Below, piece by piece: positions 40,736 through 53,365 of a stretch of 64,000 nucleotides of DNA; position 1 is the first letter of the stretch; each line of letters starts with the position of its first letter. Location of the stretch: assembly GCA_036365145.1 (NCBI GenBank), contig JAEOAD010000015.1:10843501-10907500 (forward strand). The letters are read 5' to 3'. The position numbers were made by a program, and so were the translations under genes. Under the pieces are notes generated by a model that saw nothing but the letters and a program-made list of their open reading frames with translations, had not been told where the DNA came from and did no database searches. This DNA comes from Orientallactaga sibirica. Its lineage: Eukaryota > Chordata > Mammalia > Rodentia > Dipodidae.

Positions 40736-42294
40736 CTCTTAGGGTCACAGAAACCCAGAAAGGTGGGTGCTGCAGATGGGGCAACAGACACCCAGACTGT
40801 TGTTTCCTGCAGCCAATATGCAGATCCAAATCATCACCAATCTCTATTCCACTGTTAGATCCTGTCCACTCATGCTAGTTACAGAGGCTACCTGGATAGG
40901 AGAGGGGAGGCTCTTCTAGGCAGGAGCTGCCCTTCTCCCAGCCCTGAGGCTATTCCCAGGTACAAAAGGGTGGCCTCACCAAAGAGTCTGGGAGCTCTAC
41001 CTGTCCATATTGGTAATGTCCCTGGAAGGGAACCATTGTTACAAGCATCAAACCGCCAAGAAAAAGATGACAGCCCGGGGCAGCCCTGTTCTCCCTGCAT
41101 GCCAGTGGCATGCCCTCTCCAGGAGCTGGGAGAGGATGGGCAGCCCAGTCTGAGGAAGATGCCAAAAAGCCAGCACAGGGCTCTGCCAAGAAGTTTAAGA
41201 GAATGGCCCCAGCTCTTCCTCTTGGACTCTTCCCCGTACCTCACAGCACAGTCGCTGAGCCTCTTCCAGATCGCCTGTGACCCACCAGAGATGAACATGG
41301 AAGAGTCCGTAGTTCCATGGCCAGGACACACATGCTGTATTACTTACTTCATTTAGAGGTCCAAGATCATGATTGTAGGCCCAGAGGAAGGGCATGTCCT
41401 CCAGTGTGGAGTTAGAAAAGGCTGCTTAGAGAAGGAGGTTTCCAAAGGGGCTGGCTAGGGAGGGGGACAGGGTACTCTTGGCAAGTGAGAGGTATACTCA
41501 CTCAATGTAACATGTCTGTGTCAGGGATGGAGAGCAATGGAGAATGGGGCTGGCAGGACACCGTGGGCCAGTGAAGCAGGGCTTTGTACCCCAGGTCAAT
41601 GATACAGGGTAGAAAGGACAATGTGCTGCAGCCAGCTCCTACTGGCTTCTAAGAGCTGCTTATGACCAGAGTTCCGTGACCTACATTGGTGGTTTGAAAC
41701 TGGCCGTGGTGGGAATATTTACTCCATGAAAATAGGCAAGAGCTACAAATCAGAATCTGTTGTTTAAAATAGATGTAAAGGGAACTTTGGTAGTCTCCAG
41801 TGATTTTTACAACATGGGCATGGGATAATTCCCTTTGTTCCTTAGCAGGATGTTCAGGTCTGGCTGTTGCAGTGGGAAGGACAAAGGAGGGAGAGGGCTT
41901 GGATGACCTCCTGAGAGGGCTTGAGGCTGCCTGAGAAAGGTCTGGGGAGTGGAGGGGGACGGATGCCTCTGTGTGGTAACCTGACTCCTGCAGTGTGGGG
42001 CTCGGCCTGGGGGTGGGGCACAGGATTAGGTCTCTCTTGGCCTTCCTTGGCCAGAGCCTGAGAATCTGCAATAAAACCCTTAATGAAAAACACCTGGGCT
42101 TTGCCCAGAGCCGGGCCCTAGATGGGGCTAGGAAGGGGGATTAGGGGATTGGAAGTGAATCTGGAGAAAGACCATGAACTCCCTTCACTAGTTTGCTCAT
42201 GCCTGAACTCTTGTCTACCCCAGCTTGCTGTCCCTGGCCCTGAATGAGAAGGAAGAGCAGAGGAAAGGGACTAAGGAAGACACAGCCATAAAAG
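40736..42294. other. Intergenic unique DNA
   Basis: A weak reversed MIR core (GCAGATGGGGCAACAGACACC) lies near 40770. Open frames here have no recognisable domain. Confidence 0.45.
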
Positions 42295-42519
42295 GGCCTA
42301 CAGGGGCTGGAGAGATGGCTTAGCGGTTAAGGCACTGGCCTGCGAAACCTAAAGACCCAGGTTTGATTCCCCAGGATCCATGTAAGCCAGATGCACAAAT
42401 GCCAGATGCATCTGGAATTCATTTGCAGTGGCTGAGGCCCTGGTGCACTCATTCTCTTTATCTGCCTCCCTGTCTCTCTCTAATAGGTAAATAAAATATT
42501 TTTAAAAGGCCTACAGGGG
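42295..42519 (+). mobile_element. tRNA-derived SINE with 12-bp target duplication
   Basis: GGCCTACAGGGG is exact at 42295-42306 and 42508-42519. Between them lie CTGGAGAGATGGCTTAGCGG, GTAAGCCAGATGCACAAATG and an A-rich tail. A nine-base GCCAGATGC is duplicated inside the body. Confidence 0.95.
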
Positions 42520-43904
42520 TTACAGAGGTGGCCTGTGCCCCGGTGCCTTATGTATACACACGTGTCTAGTCCATGGAAGCTTCTGGACAGTGTCAGAACC
42601 ACGGCCTGGGCCTCGCAGGTTTCCATGACAGGTGTGTGTAATTGTATTTCTGTTTAGAGTAATTGATGAGGATGAAGGAACAGTGAAGGTTGTGGCCTCT
42701 TCTCTCTCCTGTCCCCTCTGCCCAGGACACATAGGGACAGGAGCCACTCCGTCCCCAAAGGGGACACTTGGCTGATGTCAGAGTATACCAGGGCTTGATC
42801 TGATCTAGCCTGTCCTCTAGCTCAGAATTGGCCCTTGGGCCTTTAGGGCCTGACACTTGTGGTGGCTCCAAGCCCTCTGTCCTCTCCTCTTTGTGAAGAT
42901 ATGATGGGAAGTTTACAGGCTGGTTCAGAGGCAGCTGTGGGATGTCAAGCATTATGCTAATGGGGACCAGGACTCAGTTCCTAGTTGAAAGTGGCACTAG
43001 TCACAAGCCAGGTAGGATGCTAGGGAAAAGGATGCTTTGATACTTGGTGACTTCCAAGCCTCTTTTGGGTCAAGGCCTGTATCTTCCAATCCCTTCACCA
43101 TACCCAAATTCTGCCCAGAGACAGGTGACTCACCCACTCTCTACTGCTGTAGTTGTAGGGGGCCCAGGAGCCTGTGAGCCTCTGGTCAATTACAGCTCAG
43201 CAGATTCACGATCTTCATTGACACCAGGTAAGATGGGTTCAAATAGCAGCCTAGTGCATTAACGAATTGGCACACAGTAGCCCAAATGTGTTCTTCAGAG
43301 ACAGCCAGGGAGGACTCCCTTCGTAAAACACAGTCACTGCTACCATACCCTCTCTGCCCTTCCCCCCACCCACAGGCTACCCCTCTCCCCATTCATGGTT
43401 AATAAACACCCCTTAAAAGGATGTGGGGACTTTGAGGGTGGGGAGGGGTGCTGTGAAAATTGAAATCCACAAGCTTCAAGGGCTCTGGGCTGTGTAGTCC
43501 CCTGCTGTCAATGCTGCCACCGGCAGCTTCTAGCAAGGGCAGCCCCCACAGCCTTCTGGACACCATGTGGGGACAGAGGCCAGTCATCTGGAGATGAAAG
43601 GCTCAGGACCATCTGTAGCGCCAGCCACCACCCAGGATGCAGCACAGCCAGTCTTCCCAGGGCTTTCCTCTGGGGCCATGTGGTCCCAGCTTGTACCCCA
43701 CCCCCTCCATCCCTACCACCAAAGACACATGGTTTCTACAGCATCCACAGGCTGTCCTGGGCAAAGGAACTGGCCTTGCTAGATGGGCTGTGAGTGGATA
43801 TGCCCCTCATGGGCATGGTAGTTCAGCTTTTAAAAGGTGAACACTTTGAAGCACCCTTTTTGTCTAAGGGAGGGGCACAGAGCTAACTATTAGCCAGTAG
43901 AGCA

Positions 43905-44080
43905 GGGTTCGCTGTAAGATCCTGGCCTCAGTTGTCCTCATCTGTAAAAAGGTGCCTATATTAGTAATTGGCAGACCTGGGGGCACTGGGGATATAACTT
44001 AGTGGCAGAATGCCACTACAAGAGGTAGAATCTGGATTTGAACTCAAAACCGCCTGGCTTGCAAGCTTCATCACAGGGCC
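43905..44080. mobile_element. MIR-like and ID-like relics
   Basis: CCTCAGTTGTCCTCATCTG with TAAAAAGG reads as MIR. GGCACTGGGGATATAACTTAG reads as an ID head. GGATTTGAACTCAAAACC reads as a reversed MIR end. All are short and old. Confidence 0.45.
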
Positions 44081-46017
44081 ACCAAGGCCCTCAGCCAGAT
44101 GCTCACCGACACTCGCCTCTCATGGGATACACATGGCTCCTCTGAGTGTGTAGATGGACTTTTGGGAGTTACAAAGCTGGGAGGATTCTCAGACTCACAC
44201 CCTCAAGGTTGAGGTTCAGAGAAGAGGAGTGGTTTATCAGTGGTGAGTGACTTGCCCAGTCCTCCTGAGCCACCTTGCTCCAGTCCAACCCTCTTTCTGT
44301 GCAGGACTGGTCTCTAGGCTCCATCCATATCCGAGCCTGCACACATAGTGCCCACACTATGGCTGGGGACTCTCCTTGGGTATAAGCAGCAGGGCATCTG
44401 TGGTCTCTGCATAAGGTCCCCCTCCCTTTGCCCCCAAGACTGATTTAGACCAGCAGGCAATGAGAGGCAGCAGGATGCTGCTGGAAACATCCTTGCTGGG
44501 TCAGTGGCTAAGAAGAGGCCTCAGATCTGCATTGGATTCAGGGAAGTTGGATGTCAGTGGAGTCTGTGCCCACAGAACCTCAGCCAGAGTGTCACATGGG
44601 CCAGCCCTGTGAAGCTGCAGGCCATGGCAGGGGAAGTCAAGGTGGAGGGGCTGCAGAAGCGGGCTGAACACTGACAGAATGCTCAGTCCTGGCTTCCCTC
44701 TGGGATGGCCACCATCCCTTAGAGACCCCATCTTCCCTCCAGAAAGATACACATCGGACCTCAGGACCTCGGCTACTGTGAGCTGGACTCAGTCCAGAAG
44801 GAGAGGCCTGTGGGTACAAGGGGCTCTAGGGCTGCCCTAGGGGAGATGGGCAGGTTGCCGCCTGGGAAAAGCCTGCAGAGGTGAAGACATCAGACATCAA
44901 GGTCAGGCAGAGGATGAGCTGGCATAATGAAAAGGCAGCCTGTGGCAACCTTTGTGAGTGGTGCTGGCAGAGCCAGCTCTCTAGGGGCCATTTCCTGCAT
45001 CAACTACAGCATGGCTACTGCAAGCAGCCACCCACAAGGCACACTGTGGGCTCTGGGCTGAGTCAGGGAACATGCTGGGAAGCACACACTGACCCTCAAT
45101 TCCCAGCTGGCTTTCTCATCATCCCCTCCCCACTGGAGGGCAACTTCCGGTAAGGGTTACTCACTCAGCTGGGGCCTCCACATAGTCCAGGGACTGAGAT
45201 GGCACAGCTAGGTGACTTCTCTTTGGTGAGACTGCTAGCTTGGCTTTCGGGATGCTTCCTTTGTCCTAGAGAGGAGAGTCTTTCCTCTTACCTACAGTTC
45301 CATGTGGGACATGGGGTGCCAGCCTCCTGCTGAGCTCCAAAGATGGACCATGTGGCTTCACTACCTGTCTGTCTTCCTCATTTGACGTGGGAGGCAAAGC
45401 TACCCTGAGTTCTTATTCTGGTAGACAAGAATTTTGTCTGCCTGGCTTGTTCCTAGGTCAAGCAAGCCGCCTGGTGACACACGAGGACTGGGGACTTTTA
45501 GGACCTGAGGTGCAGGCAGGTGTGAGTACAGACAGAAGGTGGGACTCCCTTTCAGATTTGCCACCCAGAAAACAGAAGCATTTCTGGTTCTCATATTCCC
45601 TCTGGTGGGGGGTGTCTGTTGCTGGGTGTTCCTCAGCCTTAGCTTGTCCCTGGAATCCCTCATGGAATGGGAATGACCCTCCCTATGCTGGGCTGTCATG
45701 CAGCTGCTTGGAGACTGTAGCGCTGGGCAGCCAGTGCCTATGGCTGGGGCTTCAGTCACCTGAATGCGACAGAGGGACTACTGGATGCATCTGACTTGTG
45801 ACAGTTCCAGTAAAGGGCCCCTCCACCTCCCTGCCAATGAGACAGATGACTTCCTGGAAAGAGGTTCAATGAAGGGTTTGTGACATGGAACATTTGATGT
45901 GACCCAAGTACTTCCTGTTCAGATGACCCCTGGGGCTTCTGACCTCCCCTCTTGAAAGTGTCTCCTGTATACCAGGATGAGTCTAAGTCAGACTTGTCTT
46001 GTCTAAGCACAGCTGTT

Positions 46018-46042
46018 CCCAAGGTGGGTGAACCACCTTGGG
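46018..46042. repeat. Perfect inverted repeat, 10-bp arms
   Basis: CCCAAGGTGG and CCACCTTGGG are separated by GTGAA. No repeat element explains it. Confidence 0.9.
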
Positions 46043-47848
46043 TCCTGCCATGGAGTGCCCTGACTCCTGAGTTCTTTTGAGTTACTACAGCAAAGTTGCC
46101 TGCTGACCTTGTCGAAGTTACAGGGGAATCACAACAGGAAGCAGATCTTCCCTCAGAGGTTTGTGCCACCCCTCCCCCATTAGGAAAACACATGCTAGAA
46201 AAGGCATTTGTGTGAGAGCCACCCTGGCCTCCTGCTTGGGGTTGGTCAAGGCCTCAGAACGTTCCCTAGGCTTCTGCTGTGTGAATTGGGCGCGTAGTGG
46301 ACAGATGTGGGCTCAGATCAGCTTCTCGTCTACTCCCACTGCCAGGAACCTTGGGAGGACTCTGTCCGCACGGCTGACTCTCACCCTTGATGCTTTCAAT
46401 CAACCATCCTGCCTGCTGGAATATCCATGTCTTCTTATGAGAAAGAGTCCACCGAACTTTGCTCCCCTTCAATTCTGGGCTAACTGGGCTAACGTACTCA
46501 GGGAACCCATTGTCCTGTCTCTGTGTTAATGGGGAATTTTGTGGTAGGAAGACACTCACTACGTGTATCCTGCATGGTGTCTGAGTAGAAAGGGCTTTGT
46601 CAAAGATACGGATACCCTGACTTCCTGTGGCATCATTAAGTCTCACCTTGCAGAGGCAGAAAAGGGGTCCAGATCATAGTATACCAATGAATACACCCTG
46701 CGCTCTGCGTAGACTCGTCAGCAAACAGTCATCTGGGAGTTGAAGGAGGAGCCTCGCTAGGACACTGTGGGGAAAAAGGCCTTCCTAAAATGTTTATGGC
46801 CTCAGTGTCACCTGTTGAATCAGAACAGGCCAGGGACTGTTACTTGGGCCTGGCTCTGTTTTGGCCTACGGGGCTGTAGTTCCCCCATGGTTCCTGTTAG
46901 CTGCATGACTATTTGAACTTGATTGACCAGTGGGTCAGCCTGGGTCCCCTGAGGCATCAGTTGTCTGCCTGTGGAGCAATGCAGCTGAATCAGGCCGTGA
47001 CCAGATAATTGTGAATACTCACCCTGTACACTAAGGCTAGAAGGGGAGGAGGAAGGGTGGGCCAGCTTCTCAGGAGAGGATGTAGTAATGCTGGGCAGAT
47101 AGAGAGACTAGAGAGATGCATTGTGTAAACTACCACCCCCTCAAAGGTTGGGAATGTGAGCAAAGTCATCAAGGCCACGCCTGGTCCAGCCCCTCTGGGG
47201 ACAGCTACGTGGTACTCTGTGGGTGAGAAACAGCAGAGGGGCTTGGAAGTTGGTCCCTGGAGAAGGTGATGCATGACCGTGGTCAAAGCGATGAAGGGCA
47301 GAGGAGAGTTTGTTCAAACAATTTCCTGGGAGAAGGCGAGGAGAACAGTGACTCAGTTGAGTGTTTACTTCTGGAAGAATAATGTATTCAGAAGGCAGTG
47401 CAATCATGACGGGCTGGGGAGGCCTCCCTGGGGGATACCCAAGATCTGACCCCTGCCTCCTTTGAGCCATTCTTTTATTCACTTGACTCCTTTTCATTGG
47501 CAGATGTGAACAAACATGTTTACTTCAGGTAGGGCATCAATGACAGACCAAAGAAGCTATTCCACCCAAGTCTAGATTGGAGAACAAATGAGTTTTTGCG
47601 ATTGCTTCCAGGAGCATGGGTGACACACAATAGCTGCATCACCACAAAGCCCCACCTCGCGTGGGTGATGAGCTCCTCAAAGCTGCATCGAAGGAGTCCC
47701 TACCCTTGGCCAATCTCCTGCACACTAGTATTTTCCAAGACCATGTGCAGTTAGGGCAGGATTATATGCAGCAGGGGGGTGGGGACAGAGGTAAGTGAGG
47801 GGATAGAATTTCAGGTGAAGCTCTAATGACTTTCTGCCTTCCCCTTCT

Positions 47849-48012
47849 TTTTTAAAATTTATTTATTAGGGGGGGGTGCAGAAATGGGCCCGCCAGGGCC
47901 TCCAGGCACTGCAAATGAACTCCAAATGCATGAACCACCATGTGCATCTGGCTTACAGGGGTTCTGAGGAATCAAACCTAGGTCCTTAACCACTAAGCCA
48001 TCTCTCTAGCCC
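47849..48012 (-). mobile_element. tRNA-derived SINE (antisense)
   Basis: ATTTATTTATTAGGGGGGG, CTCCAAATGCATGAACC and GCCATCTCTCTAGCCC. The GAGAGA stretch is lost; CTTCCCCTTCTT and CCCTTCCCTTCT may be a target duplication. Confidence 0.88.
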
Positions 48013-48394
48013 TGCCCTTCCCTTCTATATGGGAATGTTAGTAGACCTGATCTTGTAGGGATCTCATGGAGTTAGGAAAAAGTCCACAAAACCTCTCTAA
48101 GGCTCCAGGCCCCCAGCATGATGGCTCATCTGGGAGAGCTAGAAGGGGTATGGCTAAGCATCTGGAAGGAAATTAGGGGTCCAGGAAGGCTGAGGTACAC
48201 CTATGCATTTTTCTACCTGTATGTCTTATAGGAACCACCTTAGGCTCTTTCCTCTGTTTGACTATCCCCACATTACTTCTCTGACAAAGAGTTCTAAGAG
48301 TTTCTGGCAGAGTCTGTAGTCTTTTACATATAGGATCACATCACAGGAACGACTTAACTTCTTCCTTTCTTATTTTTATCCACTTTCTTTCTTT
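48013..48394. other. Intergenic unique DNA
   Basis: I see nothing recognisable. Confidence 0.4.
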
Positions 48395-48652
48395 CTGCTC
48401 TAGCTAAGACATCAAGCACTACATTGAATAACAGTGGAAAATGTGAACACCCTTTTTGGTTTCTGATTTTAGTGAAAATGCTTTGAGTTTTTCCCCACTT
48501 ACTATAATGTTGGCTATAGGTCTGTCATATACTTTATTATGTTGATGCATGTTCCTTCTATTCCTGGTTTCTTCATGGTAACATGAAGAAATGTTGGACT
48601 TTGTCAAAAGCCTTTTCTGCATCTATTCAGATGATCGTGTGATTCCTGAATT
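48395..48652 (-). mobile_element. L1 ORF2 fragment (antisense)
   Basis: The minus strand reads VYDRPIANIIVSGEKLKAFS, in the reverse-transcriptase part of L1 ORF2 (compare the IYDKP-type and NGEKLKAF motifs). Reading breaks on both sides; it is a short, dead fragment of a non-LTR retrotransposon. Confidence 0.85.
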
Positions 48653-48833
48653 TGAATGACAGACTCCCATCACACTTCTAGCTCAGACAGAACTAGTTAG
48701 AAAACCAGCCCAGCCCTGCCTTTCTTGTGCATGTGATCCTAATGCAGCATTGAATGGTGGCTTACTACATACTAGCAATACATCTGTTGAGAGAAGTTCT
48801 GAATTTCTGTTTCATTTCCCCTATATGATGGTT

Positions 48834-49187
48834 AATCTCTGGTTGTTAGTTTGACAAGATTTAGAATTACCATGGAAACAAACCTCAGGATATGTCTGTG
48901 AGGGATTATTTAGATTATGTGGGAAGACCCACTTAAATTGAGAATGACACCATCCCAAGGGGTAGAATCCTAGACAGTAGAAAAGGAGAAAGCAAGCTCA
49001 GCATTTAGCATTCTCTGTCTCTGCTTCCTTCCTGGGGATGTGATGGCCGAGTTCTGGCCCACCATGTTTTCCCCACCATGATAGACTTCTTAAAACTGTC
49101 AGCTAAAAATAAATGCTTTGATTCCTTAAGATACTTCTGTTCAGGTATTTTGTCCCAGCAACAAGAACGTAACTGACATATAATTAT
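48834..49187 (-). mobile_element. Rodent medium-reiteration repeat (antisense)
   Basis: TGGTTAATCTCTGGTTG to GCAACAAGAACGTAACTGAC. Reversed, its end resembles the start of the copy at 10025. Family name uncertain. Confidence 0.55.
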
Positions 49188-50280
49188 AATAATATATAAT
49201 ATATGTAGTAACTGATGGAATAGAAATAAACCATCTCTAAAATGATGGTCAGGCAATGGTCTCCTTCACAGACTTCCTATAAAAGTCTAGGTGAGAATTA
49301 AGTAAACACACCTGACCTGCTAAGAACAAGGCTGGGTATAAAGAAGGTGCCACTTAAGACCTCATCACCACCGTGATGTGCACAGACCCTTGCAGTCTGT
49401 TCACACATCTGGCTCTCCACCAAGGCATACATCCTGAGGGCAGCCGGTACCTTCTAGTCCCTTCATCCCAGGGCATGGCCCAGCAAGGTGCTCTGGGCAC
49501 AGGAAGGGACTGCAGAAGTCAGAGGTGGACAGTGAGAGATTCCTCTGGAGAGAGGAGTCTGTGGGAGCAAGAAGACCCAGGTCTTTCTAGCCTGAGTTTC
49601 CAGAGTGTAATGAGGATGTGCTCTTCTAAGTATGTGGCCCAGAACTTGGGTCCCTGAGGCTGATTGAGTAAATCTTGGCCAAAAATAGAATACAACTTCT
49701 TAGGAGGAGCCTGACCCCCTTTTTATTGTTGAAAAGTACTTGGAGACCCTTAGGATAACAAGTGCCTAGACTATGAGGCAGTCAGGTCTTATCACCCAGA
49801 CATCAGCTAAGACCCTACATCAGACCAGCAGGAACCAGCCTTTATGAATTCTTGAGGAAGGTATGTGGGAGCAGAAAGAAGGCCAGTAACCCCATCTGTG
49901 ACACCCTCTGTCTCTCCCACAATCTCACCCCGAGTCAACTGTTCCAGACTGTCTGGCCTCTGGAGAGAAGAAGGTGACCTGAAATGGCACAGAATTTATT
50001 TAGGACAAAGGACTTCAGTGCTTCATTCAACAAACAAACAAGAGGCCCAGCTCAGGTGAGGTAGGATGGGCAGGTGTGGAGACAGTGACAGGAATTACTG
50101 GAGGCAGACTTGGCACAGTCTGAGTCCCGAATTCACCACCACCATGCAGCTGGCCCCTGGGGACCAGAGTGCTCCCAAGGAGAGATCCTCAGGGGCTGGG
50201 TATGGGGGTGTATATGCATGGAACACACGCACACTTGTGCTTCTCTCTGCCCAGGCCAGAGACATGGCCAGGTAAGGCTC
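49188..50280. other. Intergenic unique DNA
   Basis: I see no gene or repeat. Confidence 0.45.
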
Positions 50281-50434
50281 AGGAGCACACGCCTTTAATC
50301 CTAGCACTTGGGAGGCAGAGGTAGGAGGATAGCCCTGAGTTTGAGGCCACCCTTAGATTACATAGTAAATCCTAGGTCAGCCTAGGCTAGAGTGAGATCT
50401 TACCTCAAAAACACCCCCCCCCCAAAAAGGAGCA
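50281..50434 (+). mobile_element. B1 SINE, 5' truncated, with C-rich tail
   Basis: It begins at CACGCCTTTAATCCTAGC and lacks the first bases. The tail contains a run of ten C between A-rich parts (about 50414-50423). AGGAGCA at 50281-50287 and 50428-50434 flanks it. Confidence 0.9.
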
Positions 50435-51134
50435 TGTTGCCTTATACACTGCCTGCCTGTCTGCCAAGGGCCTGGAGCAGTGGTAGGTGGGTCCCCACAG
50501 GTCCTATCTGTTTTCGGTTCAGTCTGGCGACTGATGTTCTATGGCTGGGACAGTGTAGGACTGGCTCAGGTGACACTGAGGGACATTTCCAGCCAGACTG
50601 GAACCACTGCCCTGGAGGCCTCTCTAGAAGGGCTAGAGTCTACACAGGGAGCAGAAGACATCACAGAACGTGGCTGTCATTTCTAGCCTGACTGTTCTAT
50701 ACCCCTCCCAGGACCATGTCCTTAGCTTCTGGGAGCCCACTTGGCCCTGCACCACTGTGTTGCAGGAGTGGGGCAGGTGGGTGTGGCAGCCATTGTGCAA
50801 GGGGTGAGCTCACCCACCGTGCCCGCCCTGGCCTGCACCAGCCTGCCTGCTGCTGGTTAATCATTGTTCAAACACCCTGGCAGGCGTGCGGGCTGTGGAG
50901 TAAGACGTGACAGGGCAGGGCTGCCTCTGCCAGATCTCTCAGCACAGCTTTCCCAGCAAGCCTGGGTTGGGCTATACCCCTGGACCCCACAGAGAGCATC
51001 TTGTAATGAGGCTGAACCCACCTCTCCTAGTTCCTTAGTAGACCCTAAGTAGTTCTGATTGATGTAAGAGTGTCCCTCTGTAGGTCTCCTCTCATAGAGT
51101 GATCTCAGTGCAGTCTAGTGGCATAGCTAGGATT
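50435..51134. other. Intergenic unique DNA
   Basis: I see no gene or repeat. Confidence 0.45.
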
Positions 51135-51256
51135 GCAGGCACTGAGGCCCAAAGGTCTTGGCCCAAATCATAGCTCTTCCATGTGCTGGCTGGGTGGCCT
51201 TAACTAGGTTTTATAATCTCTATTACTTCAGTTTCCGGGGCTTTAAAAAGGTGTTG

Positions 51257-51579
51257 TTTGCTGCGTCTGGTGGTGCACACCTTTGGTCCCAGCACGCCAG
51301 AGGCTGAGGTAGAAAGATCACAGTGAGCCAGGCATGGTGGCACACGCCTTTAATCCCAGGACTTGGGAGGCAGAGGTAGGAGGATCACTGTGAGTTCGAG
51401 GCCACCCTGAGACTACAATAGTGAATTCCAGCCTGGGCTAGAGTGAGACTCTATCTTGAAAATCCAAAATAAAAAATAAAATAAAAAGAAAGATCACAAG
51501 GAGCTTGAGGCCAACCTGGAGCTACAAAGTGAGTTCCAGGTCAGCGTGAACTAGAGAGAGACCCAGCCTTGGAAAAAAG
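51257..51579 (+). mobile_element. Outer B1 SINE with 9-bp target duplication
   Basis: CTGCGTCTGGTGGTGCACACC to 51322, continuing at 51499 with AGGAGCTTGAGGCC to GACCCAGCCTTGG. AAGGTGTTG flanks it at 51248-51256 and 51580-51588. Confidence 0.92.
51323..51486 (+). mobile_element. Inner B1 SINE nested in the outer B1, 12-bp target duplication
   Basis: CCAGGCATGGTGGCACACGCC to CTTGAAAATCC and an A-rich tail. AGAAAGATCACA flanks it at 51311-51322 and 51487-51498. It lacks the GTCAG of CCAGGTCAGCCTGGG. Confidence 0.94.
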
Positions 51580-51680
51580 AAGGTGTTGATGATGATAATG
51601 CTGCCTTCTCAGGCCTGCTGTAGGATTAGTACACATGGAGGGTGCTTACTGTGCCAATAGTAGAAATCCATGTCTGGAAC

Positions 51681-53104
51681 CAAGACAGACACTCATCACT
51701 GAGCTCAGCTAATCTCCAGAATTAAGGCGAGTAGCTACCAGGTATGCGCTAGGCCATTTGTATACATTGTCTAAGCCTTTCACTGCCCTCTGGTGATTGG
51801 GCACAGCTCTCCCTAGTTCTCAGATGAGACCCTTCAGGTTCCAGGATGTGGGGAGGTATGCCAGGGTCGCAGGTACAAATGACAGAGGGTTTCAAGCTTA
51901 GGTCCGTCTGTTCTTGCATCTCATGCTCTCTCCATCCCCCAGTACTGCCAGGTTTGCAGATCAAAAATGCAAATCTGAACTTGTCAGGCAATTAAATTCT
52001 GCCCACACTCACTGACATCCTCTGAGCCCATGTAGAGGTGGGGGCGAGGGGTTCTGGGCTGAGTCTGCTGTGAGAAAGACAGAGACTGACCCATTCCCTG
52101 GGTCCAGAGGACTCGCAGCCCCCAAGGTTGGCACAGGCCTGGCAGAGTGCTACTGTGACTGAGACCCAGGGAACTCCAGGACCCTTAGATAGGTAGGGTC
52201 TAGAAGACACATGCTTCTTTTTGTCTTCTTTTTAATGTAGTATTTGCCTACTTGGCATGGGTAGGTGGATTGAGATGGAATTTTCTCCCTCTCATCTTAC
52301 ACTGCCTCCTGCTACTACTGCTAGCTAGGATAGAGGCAGAGAGACTGTCGTGAGATGATGCCAGGCACACCTCTGAGATCCCTGGAAGTGGAGCACTTTT
52401 CTCCAAGGAGGCTCTTTGGTCTATTTCAAAGGTGTGCCAGTAAGTCTCAAGAGTCAGACAACTTGCCCTGGAGCCTATTTGTGGGATAGATACCCTGGGA
52501 GCCAGCACCTCATGGAATTGGAAGCTATGAAAAATACGTCAGATGTACATACAATCTGAGACCTTGGTGGAGAAGGGAACTTGAGGCCTCTCTCAGAGCC
52601 CCATAAATGTGTACATGTATGTATGTGTGTGCGTATACATGCAGGTATGTATATGTGTGTGCACTTGCTGAGCAGCAACACTCCTCTTCAGAATGGAGAA
52701 TAAGGTAAGGTCGTCGAGATCTCTTCCTGCATCTCCCGCTTCCATGTTCCACTAGCATTCTTCCGGTGAATGTCCCCTCCCTGCTCATTGTGCTCTGCTC
52801 TCTTGGCCTCTCTCCATCCAAATACATTCTCAGAATCTGCTCTTAGAAATGTTCTGTCTTGAGCTGTTGGTGTTTAAAAGTAAGGCTTCCTGTGAACTCT
52901 TGTAGCTACTCTAGTCCTCCCTGACTGTCCTTCTGCCCCTAAATATTTATATGGCCACCATCACAAATTCGAGTCCTCCAAGTCACAGGCTCTTCTAATG
53001 CTCGATTTCTCACCTCAGAGACCGTGGTTGAAGTAACAGAAATGTGGGAGACATGGGTGAGACCCAGCAGGACAGCGAGAAGTGGTATGTTGAAGGTGTT
53101 GAAA
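51681..53104. other. Intergenic DNA, mostly unique
   Basis: A degenerate TATG/TGTA stretch lies at about 52610-52660. I see no gene. Confidence 0.45.
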
Positions 53105-53317
53105 AGGCCCTGAAGGCAGAGAAAAACTTTAATCTCCTCTAATATATCTTCCACATGCATCACCAGCACTATCTTAGAGATCTCAGCCAATTTGGCTGTT
53201 TAGCAACACATAATGGTGGTGCCTGGAAGGTGTGAGGTATGCCTGGAAGATATGAGGAAGATACACAAACCCTGAAGGAAGTTGAAGGTTTTGATGTCTT
53301 CTTTAACTTGTTCTACA

Positions 53318-53365
<48 letters not shown>

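Larger units (their letters stand above)
42520..47848. other. SINE-free intergenic block (5.3 kb)
   Basis: No B1 or tRNA-derived SINE occurs here, only a weak MIR/ID relic at about 43905-44080. I see no gene; the open frames show no domain. A perfect 10-bp inverted repeat lies at 46018-46042 and an AP-1 site TGAGTCA at 45059-45065. Confidence 0.5.
51135..51680 (+). mobile_element. MIR fossil split by two nested B1 SINEs
   Basis: The left part (GGCTGGGTGGCCTTAACTAG, TTACTTCAGTTTCC) ends at 51256. The right part resumes at 51589 (ATGATGATAATGCTGCC, GGATTAGTACACATGG) and completes the MIR order. Confidence 0.8.

Noticed and set aside
45387..45794. 135-codon open frame in the SINE-free block
   Set aside because: It has no domain, no splice or promoter context and is overlapped by a similar frame on the other strand. 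Chance is the simplest explanation.
49005..49256. Minus-strand open frame near 49 kb
   Set aside because: It lies within the interspersed repeat at 48834-49187 and shows no domain.
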